A stretch of 64,000 bases of DNA from Lederbergia wuyishanensis (GCF_022900255.1 NZ_JALIRM010000010.1:159149-223148); one strand, 5' to 3'; positions 8,843-17,996 are shown, counted from the stretch's first letter. Numbers and translations are program-made. The notes: a model not told the origin generated them from the letters alone.

Positions 8843-9658
8843 ATGAATGATATTCGTACCAATAATGTAGTTCGTTTTTTAGGATATAGTCAGCTCTATG
8901 ATCAAAATCGTCCAATTCCACCGTCTGATATCGTCAAAATTTTAACGAGATATTTTTCTAAGCGGCCTAATCGGGTTGTAGATGTCGGCTGTGGAACGGG
9001 ATTGTCTACCTTCATCTGGTTAAATCATGCAGACGAGATAATCGGGGTTGAACCAAATGATGATATGAGAAAAACGGCTATTTCTCAATGGCGTGCACAA
9101 CAGGAGCCAGAAAATCTTAGGTTTATGAAGGGTCTTTCTTATCATTTGGAATTGGAATCTGAATCAGTAGATATCCTTACTTGTTCCCAATCCTTTCATT
9201 GGATGGATCCACAGCCCACTTTGCGAGAGTTTGCTCGTGTCCTTTGCAAAGGTGGTGTCTTTGCAGCCTATGATTGTGACTGGCCCCCGACTTTTACGAA
9301 AGAGATTGAAGAGAGTTATCAAGCCTTAGTTTCTCATGCTGAATCACGTGTTGCCGAACTTGCACAAGCTAATCAATTAGCCTTTAAATGGAATAAAGAA
9401 AAACACCTTCAACAAATTCGAGATTCTGGTTTATTCCCATTTTCCAAAGAAATTGTTTTTCATCATTGGGAACGTTGTGATGCAACTCGATACGCCAATA
9501 TTGCCTTAAGCCAAGGTGGAGTACAGACTGCATTAAAATTAGGTGCGAATGATTTACAAGATGCAATCAATGAATTCAAAAGACAAGTTAACCTAGCATT
9601 TGATGATCAATCTCAAGATATTCTATTTAGTTATCGCATGCGTATTGGAATTAAATAA
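8843..9658 (+). CDS. Class I SAM-dependent methyltransferase
   Basis: 271 residues from ATG 8843, which follows GAGG at good distance; a longer frame from 8780 would overlap the promoter. The SAM-binding motif I is VVDVGCGTGLS with acidic motif II IIGVEPN, then SQSFHWMD and FARVLCKGGVFAAYD as in the Methyltransf_11 / trans-aconitate or biotin-type small-molecule methyltransferases. Cytoplasmic; the substrate is not recognisable and neighbours give no clue. Confidence 0.85.
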   Translation: MNDIRTNNVVRFLGYSQLYDQNRPIPPSDIVKILTRYFSKRPNRVVDVGCGTGLSTFIWLNHADEIIGVEPNDDMRKTAISQWRAQQEPENLRFMKGLSYHLELESESVDILTCSQSFHWMDPQPTLREFARVLCKGGVFAAYDCDWPPTFTKEIEESYQALVSHAESRVAELAQANQLAFKWNKEKHLQQIRDSGLFPFSKEIVFHHWERCDATRYANIALSQGGVQTALKLGANDLQDAINEFKRQVNLAFDDQSQDILFSYRMRIGIK

Positions 9659-9741
9659 CCTCACTTCATGATGAATATTAAATTTAAACTTTTATGTAAG
9701 TAAAAAAGATGCCATATTCTATTGAGCTATCCATTAATAAA

Positions 9742-9885
9742 GAGGGGCTGTCTGATAAGTCCCTAAAATAAACCAAGTGGAGAAAAACAGTTTACTCCAC
9801 CTGAATTTTACCTGAAAGTAGCTGATGGATAATAGCTACTTCCAGGAGATTGCGGGCTAATGCCATATCCATGTGACCTTTTCAA
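9742..9885 (-). mobile_element. Decayed insertion-sequence end (IS1182-like), transposase C-terminus only
   Basis: GGGGCTGTCTGATAAGTCCC at the left resembles the terminal inverted repeats common in IS1182-type elements. Reading leftward on the minus strand from about 9880, the frame gives GHMDMALARNLLEVAIIHQL and a few more residues before TAA. This looks like the last part of a transposase. There is no start, no catalytic part and no second end, so this is a relic. The family name is from memory of similar ends and is uncertain. Confidence 0.45.
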
Positions 9886-9902
9886 GTCCTCGCAATAGAG
9901 AA

Positions 9903-9931
9903 TAAAAAACGTCAGAAAGACTCTGACGTTT
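9903..9931 (-). terminator. Terminator of the first ECF sigma operon
   Basis: On the minus strand AAACGTCAGA pairs with TCTGACGTTT (10 base pairs) followed by T residues, nine bases after the stop of the anti-sigma gene. Confidence 0.85.
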
Positions 9932-9939
9932 ACGTTACT

Positions 9940-10677
9940 TTATTGAGTTGGCATAAAAGCTACTCTCCAAACTCCATTTTCGTCTTTTACCATTTTGAAA
10001 CCGGATTTGATTTCTGAATTGTCATTTGAATCATATTCGATATAACCCTCATAATCGCTTGTTTGCACGAAGTTTCCTTTGTCAATGTTCTTGTAACGTT
10101 CGAAGTTCTGTTCATTGGTACCTCTATGCGATTCAGGAATTTTTTCATCCTCTTCTTTTGACCACTGAATGTAGTCTGGTCTATCCGTATATAAGGCGTA
10201 TTGCACATTATACTTTTTATCGAAACCTGCTTTAATATATAACTTCGCAATACTAATAGGTCCCAATCCTTTTAAATATGTTAAGTCTAAATTACTTTGA
10301 AAATTATTATACGCCTTTTCTTCATCAGATGTTAATTCAAATGGGGGTAGAGAAGTTTCATTATTTGAAATTTCTTCTGATGGATTAACTACTGTTCCGT
10401 TTTTTTCCGTTTCTATTATTCTTGCATTACTTTCTTGGTCCCCTTTAAACAAATGAAGTTGGGTACCTACGAAAAGGGAAATTCCTATGAAGAAAACAGC
10501 AGCTACTGTTAAACTTAATAGAGAAATAAATCTATTTTTAAACGGTGAAACGTCTTGTTTATGCATGGAATTTTTAATGGAGAAGAGAACCTTTTGTTCC
10601 AACTCATCACTAAAATAAATATCCCGTAAAACAGTTTTATTCATTTTTTCTTTAATATTTATTAGTTTACCATTCAT
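9940..10677 (-). CDS. Membrane-anchored anti-sigma factor partner
   Basis: 245 residues: a cytoplasmic N-terminus of about 45, one membrane segment (ISLLSLTVAAVFFIGISLFV, about 50-70), then an extracytoplasmic domain rich in acidic residues, ending GVWRVAFMPTQ. It begins 11 bases inside the end of the upstream ECF sigma gene, so translation is probably coupled. I recognise no named family for the outer domain. Topology and position argue that it holds the sigma factor inactive at the membrane until an envelope signal arrives. Confidence 0.65.
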   Translation of the reverse strand: MNGKLINIKEKMNKTVLRDIYFSDELEQKVLFSIKNSMHKQDVSPFKNRFISLLSLTVAAVFFIGISLFVGTQLHLFKGDQESNARIIETEKNGTVVNPSEEISNNETSLPPFELTSDEEKAYNNFQSNLDLTYLKGLGPISIAKLYIKAGFDKKYNVQYALYTDRPDYIQWSKEEDEKIPESHRGTNEQNFERYKNIDKGNFVQTSDYEGYIEYDSNDNSEIKSGFKMVKDENGVWRVAFMPTQ

Positions 10678-11221
10678 TGATTGACGACGCTCCCTCTAAT
10701 AATTTTTTTAAATGGAGACGAGCTCTGTGTAATCTAGTTTTAATTGTGTTCGGTTTTGCATTCAATAAAACCGAAATTTCTTCAATCGTAAACTCTTGAT
10801 AATAATATAAAATAATAACTTCTCTTAATTTTACTGGTAGTTCCATTAATTGCTGAGATAATACCTGACTTTCTTCATCTCTTTGCAATTGACTCGATGG
10901 AACAACTTTTTTGTTTTCAAAGTAGTTAGTGATCAGCAAATTTTTATATGACCAACTTTTTAAAATATCTTTACATCTGTTCACAGTAATTTTTATGATC
11001 CAGGTTTTATAAGACGAATCATTTCGAAACGTATCCATTTTTTCATAGCATTTAATAAACACATCTTGTGCCACATCTTCTGCCAACTGCTTTTGTTTGA
11101 GATAAGTATAAGCTACCCTGATTACATCATTACCATAAGTCCTCATTAACCATTTTAATTTCTCATTTCTATTTAAATAATAAGGAGGTTCTATTTCGGA
11201 ATTATTTACCTCTTCAATCAT
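10667..11221 (-). CDS. ECF-type RNA polymerase sigma factor
   Basis: 184 residues with region 2 (YLKQKQLAEDVAQDVFIKCYEKM and WIIKITVNRCKD) and region 4 (LPVKLREVIILYYYQEFTIEEIS, then NTIKTRLHRARLHLKK). It directs RNA polymerase to a dedicated promoter set, usually for envelope stress. The nearest B. subtilis relatives by feel are SigV/SigY-type factors. It overlaps the anti-sigma gene and is preceded by a promoter with ECF spacing, suggesting autoregulation. Confidence 0.9.
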   Translation of the reverse strand: MIEEVNNSEIEPPYYLNRNEKLKWLMRTYGNDVIRVAYTYLKQKQLAEDVAQDVFIKCYEKMDTFRNDSSYKTWIIKITVNRCKDILKSWSYKNLLITNYFENKKVVPSSQLQRDEESQVLSQQLMELPVKLREVIILYYYQEFTIEEISVLLNAKPNTIKTRLHRARLHLKKLLEGASSINEW

Positions 11222-11253
11222 ATTTCTCCCCCATTAATGATGTTTAGTATATT

Positions 11254-11278
11254 GACGATTCTCAATCCAATTAGGTTC
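11254..11278 (-). promoter_or_regulatory. Putative autoregulatory ECF promoter
   Basis: On the minus strand GAACC (11278-11274) and CGTC (11257-11254) are placed so that AAC and CGTC are 17 bases apart. That is the spacing of extracytoplasmic-function promoters (AAC box and CGTC box). The start codon lies 33 bases downstream of the CGTC box. Confidence 0.5.
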
Positions 11279-11356
11279 TATTTTAAGAAAAAATAAATAA
11301 TGCCCAGAGATGCCGGCAGGTTCTTACTTGTTAAGAATAATTTCTCGTTGCTAACT

Positions 11357-11404
11357 AAAAAAAAACGAATCCTTCTAAAGATTTTCATCTTAAGGAAGGA
11401 TTCG
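11357..11404 (-). terminator. Terminator of the small zinc-ribbon gene
   Basis: On the minus strand CGAATCCTTC and GAAGGATTCG form a perfect 10-base-pair stem around a longer AT-paired loop, followed by nine T. Confidence 0.9.
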
Positions 11405-11425
11405 CAATTGTTAATAGCCATACGA

Positions 11426-11635
11426 TTAGCGTGATGCTTTTGGCGGCTGGCACACGTCACATTTACGTTGGTTATTATTTTTGAATTTCGTAAATGTTTT
11501 TTCAAAGTTGCTACCACAGGCACATTTAAAAAGTAACTTTTGAGAAAAACCGTGATATTCCGTCGTTAGCAACTTACTATCTGAATTGTTCTCAACAAAT
11601 TCTTTAATTTTATCAATCGTCCATCGTTTATTCAT
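11426..11635 (-). CDS. Small zinc-ribbon protein of unknown function
   Basis: 69 residues. Two CxC/CxxC pairs (FKCACGSNFEKTF and RKCDVCQPP) should bind one zinc. The KCACG-FEKTFTKFKNN-KCDVC pattern is the small treble-clef domain often found in homing-endonuclease or phage-derived proteins, and here it is nearly the whole protein. GGAGGTGTAAGAG gives a strong ribosome binding site and its own terminator follows, so it is a real independent gene. Function is unknown; DNA binding is plausible. Confidence 0.7.
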   Translation of the reverse strand: MNKRWTIDKIKEFVENNSDSKLLTTEYHGFSQKLLFKCACGSNFEKTFTKFKNNNQRKCDVCQPPKASR

Positions 11636-11795
11636 TCTCTTACACCTCCGTATTTTACTTTAGACGGAGGCTCTTGGCATCCGTTTAATTATAGTCAAAA
11701 TCGCAATTATCCTAGGTTCCTTATTCTAACATGATTTGACCACACAATTAAACAGGTGGAAGTGTTTCCTAATCTAATATGGATTGTTTTCTAAG

Positions 11796-12557
11796 TCAAT
11801 CTAATTCAGGAACCTCTAATTGTTCCTTCTCCAATATCATTAAAAAATCCAAATTCACATTATCATTTGAATATGAGCCCCCTCCACTGAATGACCGTTC
11901 TGGAAAAGATTCTTTATTTGTTTGATCATATGAAATCCAACCAAAATGTACGTATTGTTCCGTGAAAATATCGTTAAAAAACAGATTAGGCTGTTTTGCT
12001 GACTCTACTTTTATAAATGTATTCATGAAGGAAACCCATTCTTCTGGCAGTTGCAGCGCTCCGTAAGGCTTTTCACGAAGGGAAACACTTTCCTCCATTT
12101 GTACCTTTGGGTAGTAAAACTCCTTCCCTTCAGTGACGAGGTATCCTCTGTCTTTTAACATATAAAAATCAATAGCACTTAAATGATCTTCAGGGTGAAT
12201 ATTCCACACGAAATGATACGATGAAGGATTATTTCTATCAACCTTCCATAATCTTGGCTCCCCACTCGCATCAATAAACGCAACTCTCCATTTATGTTTT
12301 TTCCACACCCAATAGCTTAAGCCGTAATGACTTTCATTAGATATAAAAGGTACTAATACATGCCGCTCATCCACCGGAATAGTATCTTGAATAACAGTGG
12401 CAGCTGCTTCGGGAAAGATTTTATTAATCTCTTCAACTAATTGTTCTTTGTTAGGAAAAGAAACGGGCTTCGAAAAATAAAACCAATATGTAAGTGCTGA
12501 TGACAGCATAAATATTATCCCTATTCCTACAAACATCAATAGTTTTTTCTTATCCAT
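11796..12557 (-). CDS. Hypothetical membrane-anchored extracytoplasmic protein
   Basis: 253 residues: one N-terminal membrane segment (about 6-28, uncleaved-anchor type) followed by an extracytoplasmic domain rich in aromatic residues (WVWKKHKWRVAFIDASGEP, FVWNIHPEDH). No known motif. It begins 2 bases after the stop of the next upstream gene, so the pair is co-transcribed. Unknown function; a two-component envelope pair is the most that can be said. Confidence 0.6.
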   Translation of the reverse strand: MDKKKLLMFVGIGIIFMLSSALTYWFYFSKPVSFPNKEQLVEEINKIFPEAAATVIQDTIPVDERHVLVPFISNESHYGLSYWVWKKHKWRVAFIDASGEPRLWKVDRNNPSSYHFVWNIHPEDHLSAIDFYMLKDRGYLVTEGKEFYYPKVQMEESVSLREKPYGALQLPEEWVSFMNTFIKVESAKQPNLFFNDIFTEQYVHFGWISYDQTNKESFPERSFSGGGSYSNDNVNLDFLMILEKEQLEVPELD

Positions 12558-12559
12558 CT

Positions 12560-13276
12560 TTAATCGCCCCTCTCTATAAGAGAATCATCTGAGCGAAAAT
12601 AAAATTGCTTATTCGATGTTGATACTAAAATTCCTTTTCCGTCTTCTTCAATATAAATGATTGCAGGAAGGTTACTCCCCCATTTGGATAAAGTTCCAAT
12701 GAGTTGATATGGAAAACGTTCGTTTACTTGATTGGATTCTCTATTCATATATGTATCTTGGTACCACTTGACGCTATAAATAGTTTCTTGCCGCGTTTTA
12801 TGCATATGTAACAGGTTATCTTTAATAAGTGAGACTTCCTTTGCTGATGGATGAGTAGGGATGATGTACGCATTCTCAACATTTGTAATATAGGTTGATA
12901 GTTTGTTTTTTGGATATATTACATGATCTATTGGAATTGTAATTAAGGCGGATGCCAAGAAAATAAAATTTGCCAAAAAACCTAACCAGGCAAAGGAACG
13001 ATAAGTCTGCCACGCTTCCTTCTTTCCTCTAAAAAAAAGATATAAAATCCATACACCAAGAGGTAAAATTGGGAACTTTACTAACGTATTAAATAATTCC
13101 CAGTTGAATGAAAAAGTAAAAAGACCTAAAAACAATACAATTATGATCTTCCATACTTTTGGTTTTACTATTTGTTTTTTATAAATCCTGTAGGCAAGAA
13201 GAGCAATAATGACCCACGCTAGGGTTTGAGTTAATATATCTATGACATTAGCATTGAAATCAAACACTATACCCAT
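12560..13276 (-). CDS. Hypothetical multi-pass membrane protein
   Basis: 238 residues from ATG 13276 (a GTG at 13285 is also in frame but sits on the ribosome binding site GAGAGAAG). About four membrane segments fill residues 15-135. A soluble C-terminal domain of about 110 residues follows, with WYQDTYMNRES and YIEEDGKGILVST. No family recognised. It is the first gene of a two-gene operon with the membrane-anchored protein below it. Confidence 0.6.
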   Translation of the reverse strand: MGIVFDFNANVIDILTQTLAWVIIALLAYRIYKKQIVKPKVWKIIIVLFLGLFTFSFNWELFNTLVKFPILPLGVWILYLFFRGKKEAWQTYRSFAWLGFLANFIFLASALITIPIDHVIYPKNKLSTYITNVENAYIIPTHPSAKEVSLIKDNLLHMHKTRQETIYSVKWYQDTYMNRESNQVNERFPYQLIGTLSKWGSNLPAIIYIEEDGKGILVSTSNKQFYFRSDDSLIERGD

Positions 13277-13763
13277 CCCAAACACTTCTCTCTCTGTAAA
13301 ATTAATTAAAATATATTTTTACAAACTCTCTTATGCAAGACCATTTTACCATATATTCGGAATGTTAATTCCCTTTATATCCAATCATTTCCACCTACTA
13401 TATATAACTACTAAAAATCTTCCTTTCTGCCTTCTCCTCTTTCCACGACTTTTACAATTATTATTGTAAAATCATCCCATATTATAGGGGATGAGAAACA
13501 CTATTAAAGAATAACTGAAACATAAATCATGTAGATTTCATGCTATATGATACTAAAGGAATGATAAAATAGTATCCTTGAATATTTATTTAAAAGTCTC
13601 CAAGAGATTTTAAAATAACAATATTTTATATCTTTCGTGCGGCTTTGGAATGTTGTAGATTACTCATGGAAAACAAAAAACGAAGAAACTCAAAAAAAAA
13701 ATTAAAAAAGTTTGTAACGAAACGAAGATTTTTTAGATATATAGGTTGAAAGGAGGCAGAACA
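13277..13763. other. Divergent intergenic region of 487 bases
   Basis: AT-rich. It holds a small hairpin CATCCC/GGGATG (13473-13493), a TACAAT/ATTGTA dyad (13453-13468), and a possible ECF promoter at 13617-13639 for the plus-strand sigma gene. No repeat or small gene is seen. Confidence 0.4.
13617..13639 (+). promoter_or_regulatory. Possible ECF promoter of the second sigma operon
   Basis: AAC (13617-13619), 16 bases, then CGTG (13636-13639). Spacing fits an ECF promoter, but the -35 side (AATAAC) is weak and the leader would be about 115 bases, so this is tentative. Confidence 0.25.
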
Positions 13764-14246
13764 TTGGGCGAGCTTACGGAAGTCTATGAACAATATGCTG
13801 AACAAGTCTTTAAATATCTAATGGTCCTTTGTCGTAATGTAGACATTGCAGAGGAACTAACACAAGAGACTTTTTATCAAGCTGTTCGTTCAATTGATTC
13901 TTATAATGGTGAATGTAAAATGTCAGTTTGGCTCTGCCAAATTGCAAAGCATACATATTATAAGTACGTGGATAAACAAGTTAAACAACCACAATCAGAA
14001 TATTTAATGAACCATTTACCATCAGTAGAAACGAATCTCATCGAAAATGAAAATAAAATTGCCCTTTATCGGATGATTCATTTGTTAGAGGAGCCATATA
14101 AAGAAATATTATTACTTCGTATACTTGGCGGCTTAACCTTTAAGGAAATTGGAGAAATACATCTAAAAAATGAGAATTGGGCAAGAGTTACCTTTTATCG
14201 AGCCAAATTGAAATTAAGAGAGAGGGGAAATATGAATGAAGAATGA
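13764..14246 (+). CDS. ECF-type sigma factor, TTG start
   Basis: 160 residues from TTG 13764, preceded by AAAGGAGGC. The longer frame from 13746 would start inside that ribosome binding site. Region 2 is EQVFKYLMVLCRNVDIAEELTQETFYQA with CKMSVWLCQIAKHTYY; region 4 is EPYKEILLLRILGGLTFKEIG with ENWARVTFYRAKLKLR. It ends 11 bases inside the zinc-binding anti-sigma gene, so the two form a regulatory pair. The promoter set is unknown. Confidence 0.88.
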   Translation: MGELTEVYEQYAEQVFKYLMVLCRNVDIAEELTQETFYQAVRSIDSYNGECKMSVWLCQIAKHTYYKYVDKQVKQPQSEYLMNHLPSVETNLIENENKIALYRMIHLLEEPYKEILLLRILGGLTFKEIGEIHLKNENWARVTFYRAKLKLRERGNMNEE

Positions 14247-15084
14247 ATGTTATATCGTGCGTGACTTATTACCATCTTATATCGATCAACTATGCAGTGA
14301 GGAAAGCGCAAGATTTATTGAACAGCACATCGCGAATTGCGAAAAATGTTCTCAGCTTCTGCATCAAATGAGTGTAGAATTTGATACACAAGAGCAACCA
14401 GATATTTCAGCTAGACTAGAACAAAAAAAGCCATTTCAAAAAATTGCACACTTTTTTAACGCACAGAACAAATTCGCAAAGTTTTTACATATATCTTTTT
14501 GGATTGCACTCATCGTAACGCTGGGATCTTTCATTTACTCTTTGAACGTATTATCCGATTTTAACGAGAAGCAAAAAGAGGCACAAGTAGTTGAACAACA
14601 AAAACAGGATATTATGTCAAAGGCATTTGCAACATTAACGACACAAGCAAATATAGATGAAACAGCGCTCCAAGTTGTTTTCGATGAATATAGTGCTCAA
14701 TTACAGCATTTAGCTGTGTTTTCTACTAAAAATATAGACGATGCCGCACGTTTACAGAATGGTCCAACCAATACTTTCCCTATCGATTATTCACAAGCAG
14801 CAATTGTGATTGGAGAAAATGGAAAAATTACAGAGCCAATCATTCCAAATGATTATGATATTGGGACTGTAGCAATGGCTAATGATCAATGGATTGTACA
14901 ATATGAATATAAGCAGTCATATCTTAAAAAGGTTGAAAATGCACATCAAGTTAAGTATTATGCACCTTCTAATTGGACAATCTTTCAGTTACCATTTGTG
15001 TTTACCATCATTACTTTGTTCATTTTAGGGGCTTACCTATTTCAAAAACGTATTACCAAACCAGTGGAAAACATATTAGAGTAA
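14236..15084 (+). CDS. Zinc-finger (zf-HC2) transmembrane anti-sigma factor
   Basis: 282 residues. The N-terminal anti-sigma zinc domain has CYIVRDLLPSYID and HIANCEKC (the HxxxCxxC motif). One membrane segment lies at about 85-105 (ISFWIALIVTLGSFIYSL) and a second near 255-275. Between them lies an outer domain of about 145 residues. The two-segment topology differs from the simple RsiW type. It should hold the preceding sigma factor inactive; the zinc motif raises the possibility of redox sensing, but that is inference. Confidence 0.82.
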   Translation: MKNECYIVRDLLPSYIDQLCSEESARFIEQHIANCEKCSQLLHQMSVEFDTQEQPDISARLEQKKPFQKIAHFFNAQNKFAKFLHISFWIALIVTLGSFIYSLNVLSDFNEKQKEAQVVEQQKQDIMSKAFATLTTQANIDETALQVVFDEYSAQLQHLAVFSTKNIDDAARLQNGPTNTFPIDYSQAAIVIGENGKITEPIIPNDYDIGTVAMANDQWIVQYEYKQSYLKKVENAHQVKYYAPSNWTIFQLPFVFTIITLFILGAYLFQKRITKPVENILE

Positions 15085-15235
15085 CATCTCCTTTTAGATT
15101 TTAATAATAGAGTTAAGAATAACCCAGTTCACTATTTTTCAGATAAGACCTTATAAGGAAAGGGATTGGGAGTATATTTGATAAAAAAACCAAACTAATC
15201 AAACGTTTGATTAAAAAAATGTCGTCTATTTTTTA

Positions 15236-15269
15236 GAAAAATAAGCAGCGAAATTTAATCGCTGCTTAT
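15236..15269 (-). terminator. Terminator of the glycerophosphodiesterase gene
   Basis: ATAAGCAGCG pairs with CGCTGCTTAT (10 base pairs, loop of 9) and on the minus strand runs into a T-rich tract. The region is convergent, so it may also stop readthrough from the anti-sigma gene. Confidence 0.85.
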
Positions 15270-15301
15270 ACAATATATGTGCGTTCGTGAATAAACCATT
15301 A

Positions 15302-17644
15302 TTATTCTGATACGTTTACCTCAATAGGTTCAGCTACTATATTCCATTCCTGACCAAGCATTGTAAATGTATGCTTAACAAACACTTGAGCCTTACCTGG
15401 AGTAACTGCTTCAATCGTATTGCCGTTTACTACAACTTCTTTTGTATCGCCTGTAACAAATAATTCCGATGCTATATTCTCTTTTTTAGCTATTCTATAA
15501 TCTACAAAGCCTTTTGCCTGGACAGTGGCAGTCTTACCTATTTTTAGATTGATTTTCTTAATCGGTGTATCAATTTTGATTGGAGAGTATGTTAGCCATT
15601 GAGTATAGTCAGTAATAGGCCCGATTAACCCTTGTTTTAATTTATCCGCGAAAGGCGCTTCGTCCCTAAATGTCCAGTGCATATTTAATATTCCTCTTTG
15701 GCGCATGTACGTTGTAAATTCTTCGTAAATGCTTCCATAGCTTGCGTTTAGTGTTACATTATAATTTGTTCCGTAATCCAACATTTTTTGGGAATTTTTT
15801 ATCTTTGCACTTTTAGTTCCAGGAACAGCAGCAGAGAATAAGTAGCCGACAGGAATTTCCGGTTTAAGTTGATTTGTTAGAATCATACTCTCTAAGTTAA
15901 AGCTTTGAAGAACAACTTGATCGACCATTTCCTCCTGTTCAATTTCTTCGATAACCTGTTGTTCAATACCAGTATCTTTTAATTCCACGAGTAAAATAAC
16001 ATCTTTACCTTTAAATTCTTTTAAATACTCCTCGAATGTAGGGATTTTTTCACCTGCAAACTCCGCGCTGAATTTGCTCCCTGCATCGAGCTGTTTAATT
16101 TCTTCAAGGGTTAAATCCGCAACTCTACCTGTACCATTTGTCGTCCGGTTGACGGTATCATCATGCATGATGACTAATTGATTGTCCTTTGTCACTTTAA
16201 CATCTGTTTCAATCAAATCAGCACCATGTTCATAAGCCAGGCGAAAACTAGACATTGTGTTTTCTGGTGCGATTGAAGGGATTCCTCTATGAGCAGCGAT
16301 AATAGGCCTTTGGACAATTGTATTCTCAGGATATTTACTAAATGCTTGAGCAGTAGCTTCAGGGTGATCCGTAATAATTCCGTCTACTCCAAAGTGAATT
16401 AATTCATGGGCGGCTTTTTCTGATTCCGCTCCAGCACCCCAAACAGAAACCATCCGTGTATGCAAAGTATGTACGATTTCAGCAGAAAGGACTTTCTGAG
16501 GGATAATCGCTACTTTAGAATTGCTAGAATGGACGTCTTTAATAAGCTTGTTTACATCATGCTTGTTAAAAGAGTTTTTGTTGTAGACAACACCTCCGCG
16601 AGCCGTTGGGTATAGTGTTGTAAAAGATTTTACGATCGAAGGCTGGGTCGATAAGATATGGAAATCGGTCATTTGATTCTCATTCAAAATGTTGATGATT
16701 TGCTCTTCAATCCCTTTATCTTCAATTTGAATGATTGGAATCTGTTTGTTTTTAATAGAAGATAGAGCATCTCCTAACGTTGTTTCATCTACCATCAAGC
16801 TATCGCCGTTGCCTTTTTTGACTTGTAATACTGCGGATGAAACATCTGTTTTATTAATTACTTCTAAAGAACTGGCAATCAATGTTGGCGGATTAATAAT
16901 GTTTGTTTCTGGTTCATTCGGAAGAAAAGCTCCTGAGTTTTCGATAGGCGGCAATTCTCCTTCAAAAGTGGTCACCTTAACATTATCGAATTGAACAGTT
17001 GAACCGCTCGCCTGAAAACCGATATCCCCTGTGGACCAATTGTTAGCTTGATCTGTATTTAAAACAAGTTTGTTATTTATAAACTGTTGGACACGATTTT
17101 TACTTGCAATAATTTTGATGCGGTATGATTGGTTATATTCAAATTTCTCAGTAAAGAATGTTGCTTCCGGAACAACCCATTGATTTTTAGAATTTCTTTC
17201 CGCAAACTCTAAACCATTTAGTGCTGTTGTACCTCTTCTGATCGCAAATTGATAATATGGAAAATCATCTGATTGGATTCGGTACATCATTGAAGCCCAT
17301 CTTGTATCTTCAACAGCAGAAAGAAAAGTCATATCAGCTTCAAAAACATAATCTCCTGTTTTTGTGTTCAAGGGAACCACCACTCTTGCAGGAACTGAAG
17401 TTGAGGGGGAGTTCAACGTTAACTTCCCATTTTGAACTTCTGCACCTCCTTGAATCACTTTCCAACCATCTGGAATAGTTCCATTGGCAATTTGATCAAA
17501 ATTCTCTTTTACTAAAACGTTCTGTTCTTCAGCAGCATGCACCTTAATCCCAATCAATAAGACTGAAGGAACTACGGCCAATGACAAGACTGCAGCAACT
17601 ACCATTTTCACAAAAAAACTTTTCTTAGATTGCAAGAATTTCAT
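15302..17644 (-). CDS. Secreted multidomain glycerophosphodiester phosphodiesterase
   Basis: 780 residues with a Sec signal peptide (cleavage after KVHA, about residue 37). Residues 45-225 are a LamG/3-keto-disaccharide-hydrolase-like sandwich. About 250-445 is a degenerate GDPD-like barrel. About 446-690 is a full GDPD domain: AAHRGIPSIAPENT, LIETDVKVTKDNQLVIMHDD with TVNRTTNGTG, and LLVELKD, which supply the metal site and acid-base His. The C-terminus (about 700-780) is a bacterial Ig-like domain. It releases glycerol-3-phosphate and an alcohol from phosphodiesters or teichoic acid outside the cell. Four PhoP-like hexamers precede it, so phosphate starvation control is likely. Confidence 0.9.
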   Translation of the reverse strand: MKFLQSKKSFFVKMVVAAVLSLAVVPSVLLIGIKVHAAEEQNVLVKENFDQIANGTIPDGWKVIQGGAEVQNGKLTLNSPSTSVPARVVVPLNTKTGDYVFEADMTFLSAVEDTRWASMMYRIQSDDFPYYQFAIRRGTTALNGLEFAERNSKNQWVVPEATFFTEKFEYNQSYRIKIIASKNRVQQFINNKLVLNTDQANNWSTGDIGFQASGSTVQFDNVKVTTFEGELPPIENSGAFLPNEPETNIINPPTLIASSLEVINKTDVSSAVLQVKKGNGDSLMVDETTLGDALSSIKNKQIPIIQIEDKGIEEQIINILNENQMTDFHILSTQPSIVKSFTTLYPTARGGVVYNKNSFNKHDVNKLIKDVHSSNSKVAIIPQKVLSAEIVHTLHTRMVSVWGAGAESEKAAHELIHFGVDGIITDHPEATAQAFSKYPENTIVQRPIIAAHRGIPSIAPENTMSSFRLAYEHGADLIETDVKVTKDNQLVIMHDDTVNRTTNGTGRVADLTLEEIKQLDAGSKFSAEFAGEKIPTFEEYLKEFKGKDVILLVELKDTGIEQQVIEEIEQEEMVDQVVLQSFNLESMILTNQLKPEIPVGYLFSAAVPGTKSAKIKNSQKMLDYGTNYNVTLNASYGSIYEEFTTYMRQRGILNMHWTFRDEAPFADKLKQGLIGPITDYTQWLTYSPIKIDTPIKKINLKIGKTATVQAKGFVDYRIAKKENIASELFVTGDTKEVVVNGNTIEAVTPGKAQVFVKHTFTMLGQEWNIVAEPIEVNVSE

Positions 17645-17706
17645 AACCCATCCTCCCTTAGATTTTAATAATTTTCATGGAAGTTCTTATTCATGATGAC
17701 GACCCA

Positions 17707-17760
17707 ATTATAATCTCAGGATTTATGTAGAAGGTTAATTTTATGTAAATGTTCAATTAA
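17707..17760 (-). promoter_or_regulatory. PhoP-box-like array and -10 of the glycerophosphodiesterase gene
   Basis: Reading the minus strand, hexamers TTAATT, TTTACA, TTAACC and CATAAA lie at 17760-17755, 17749-17744, 17738-17733 and 17727-17722, each separated by exactly five bases. TATAAT (17712-17707) lies nine bases beyond the last hexamer. This is the layout of Bacillus PhoP-activated promoters (direct TTAACA-like hexamers at an 11-base period). Confidence 0.6.
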
Positions 17761-17858
17761 CTCAGTAAAATCAGTTATTTCTCCCTAGTATCATGACTCT
17801 GAATAGTTCAGTAGTCCTGTTTCATATTAATGTGGATGAACGGAAATAGAAACTAAAT

Positions 17859-17887
17859 AAGGCGAACCATATTAGTGGTATCGCCTT
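17859..17887 (-). terminator. Hairpin, probable terminator after the O-acetyltransferase gene
   Basis: AAGGCGA and TCGCCTT close a stem with an inner ACCA/TGGT pairing; on the minus strand a T-rich tract follows. It lies about 310 bases past the stop of the O-acetyltransferase gene, a loose fit. Confidence 0.45.
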
Positions 17888-17996
17888 TTCGTAAAGCTTA
17901 CGTTTTGTTTGTAATTAAACATTTTTATTGTCACTAAACATTTATATAACTACTAAAAAGCCCTTCACTCCCTTTTTTCCGTTGTTTGACAAGGGA

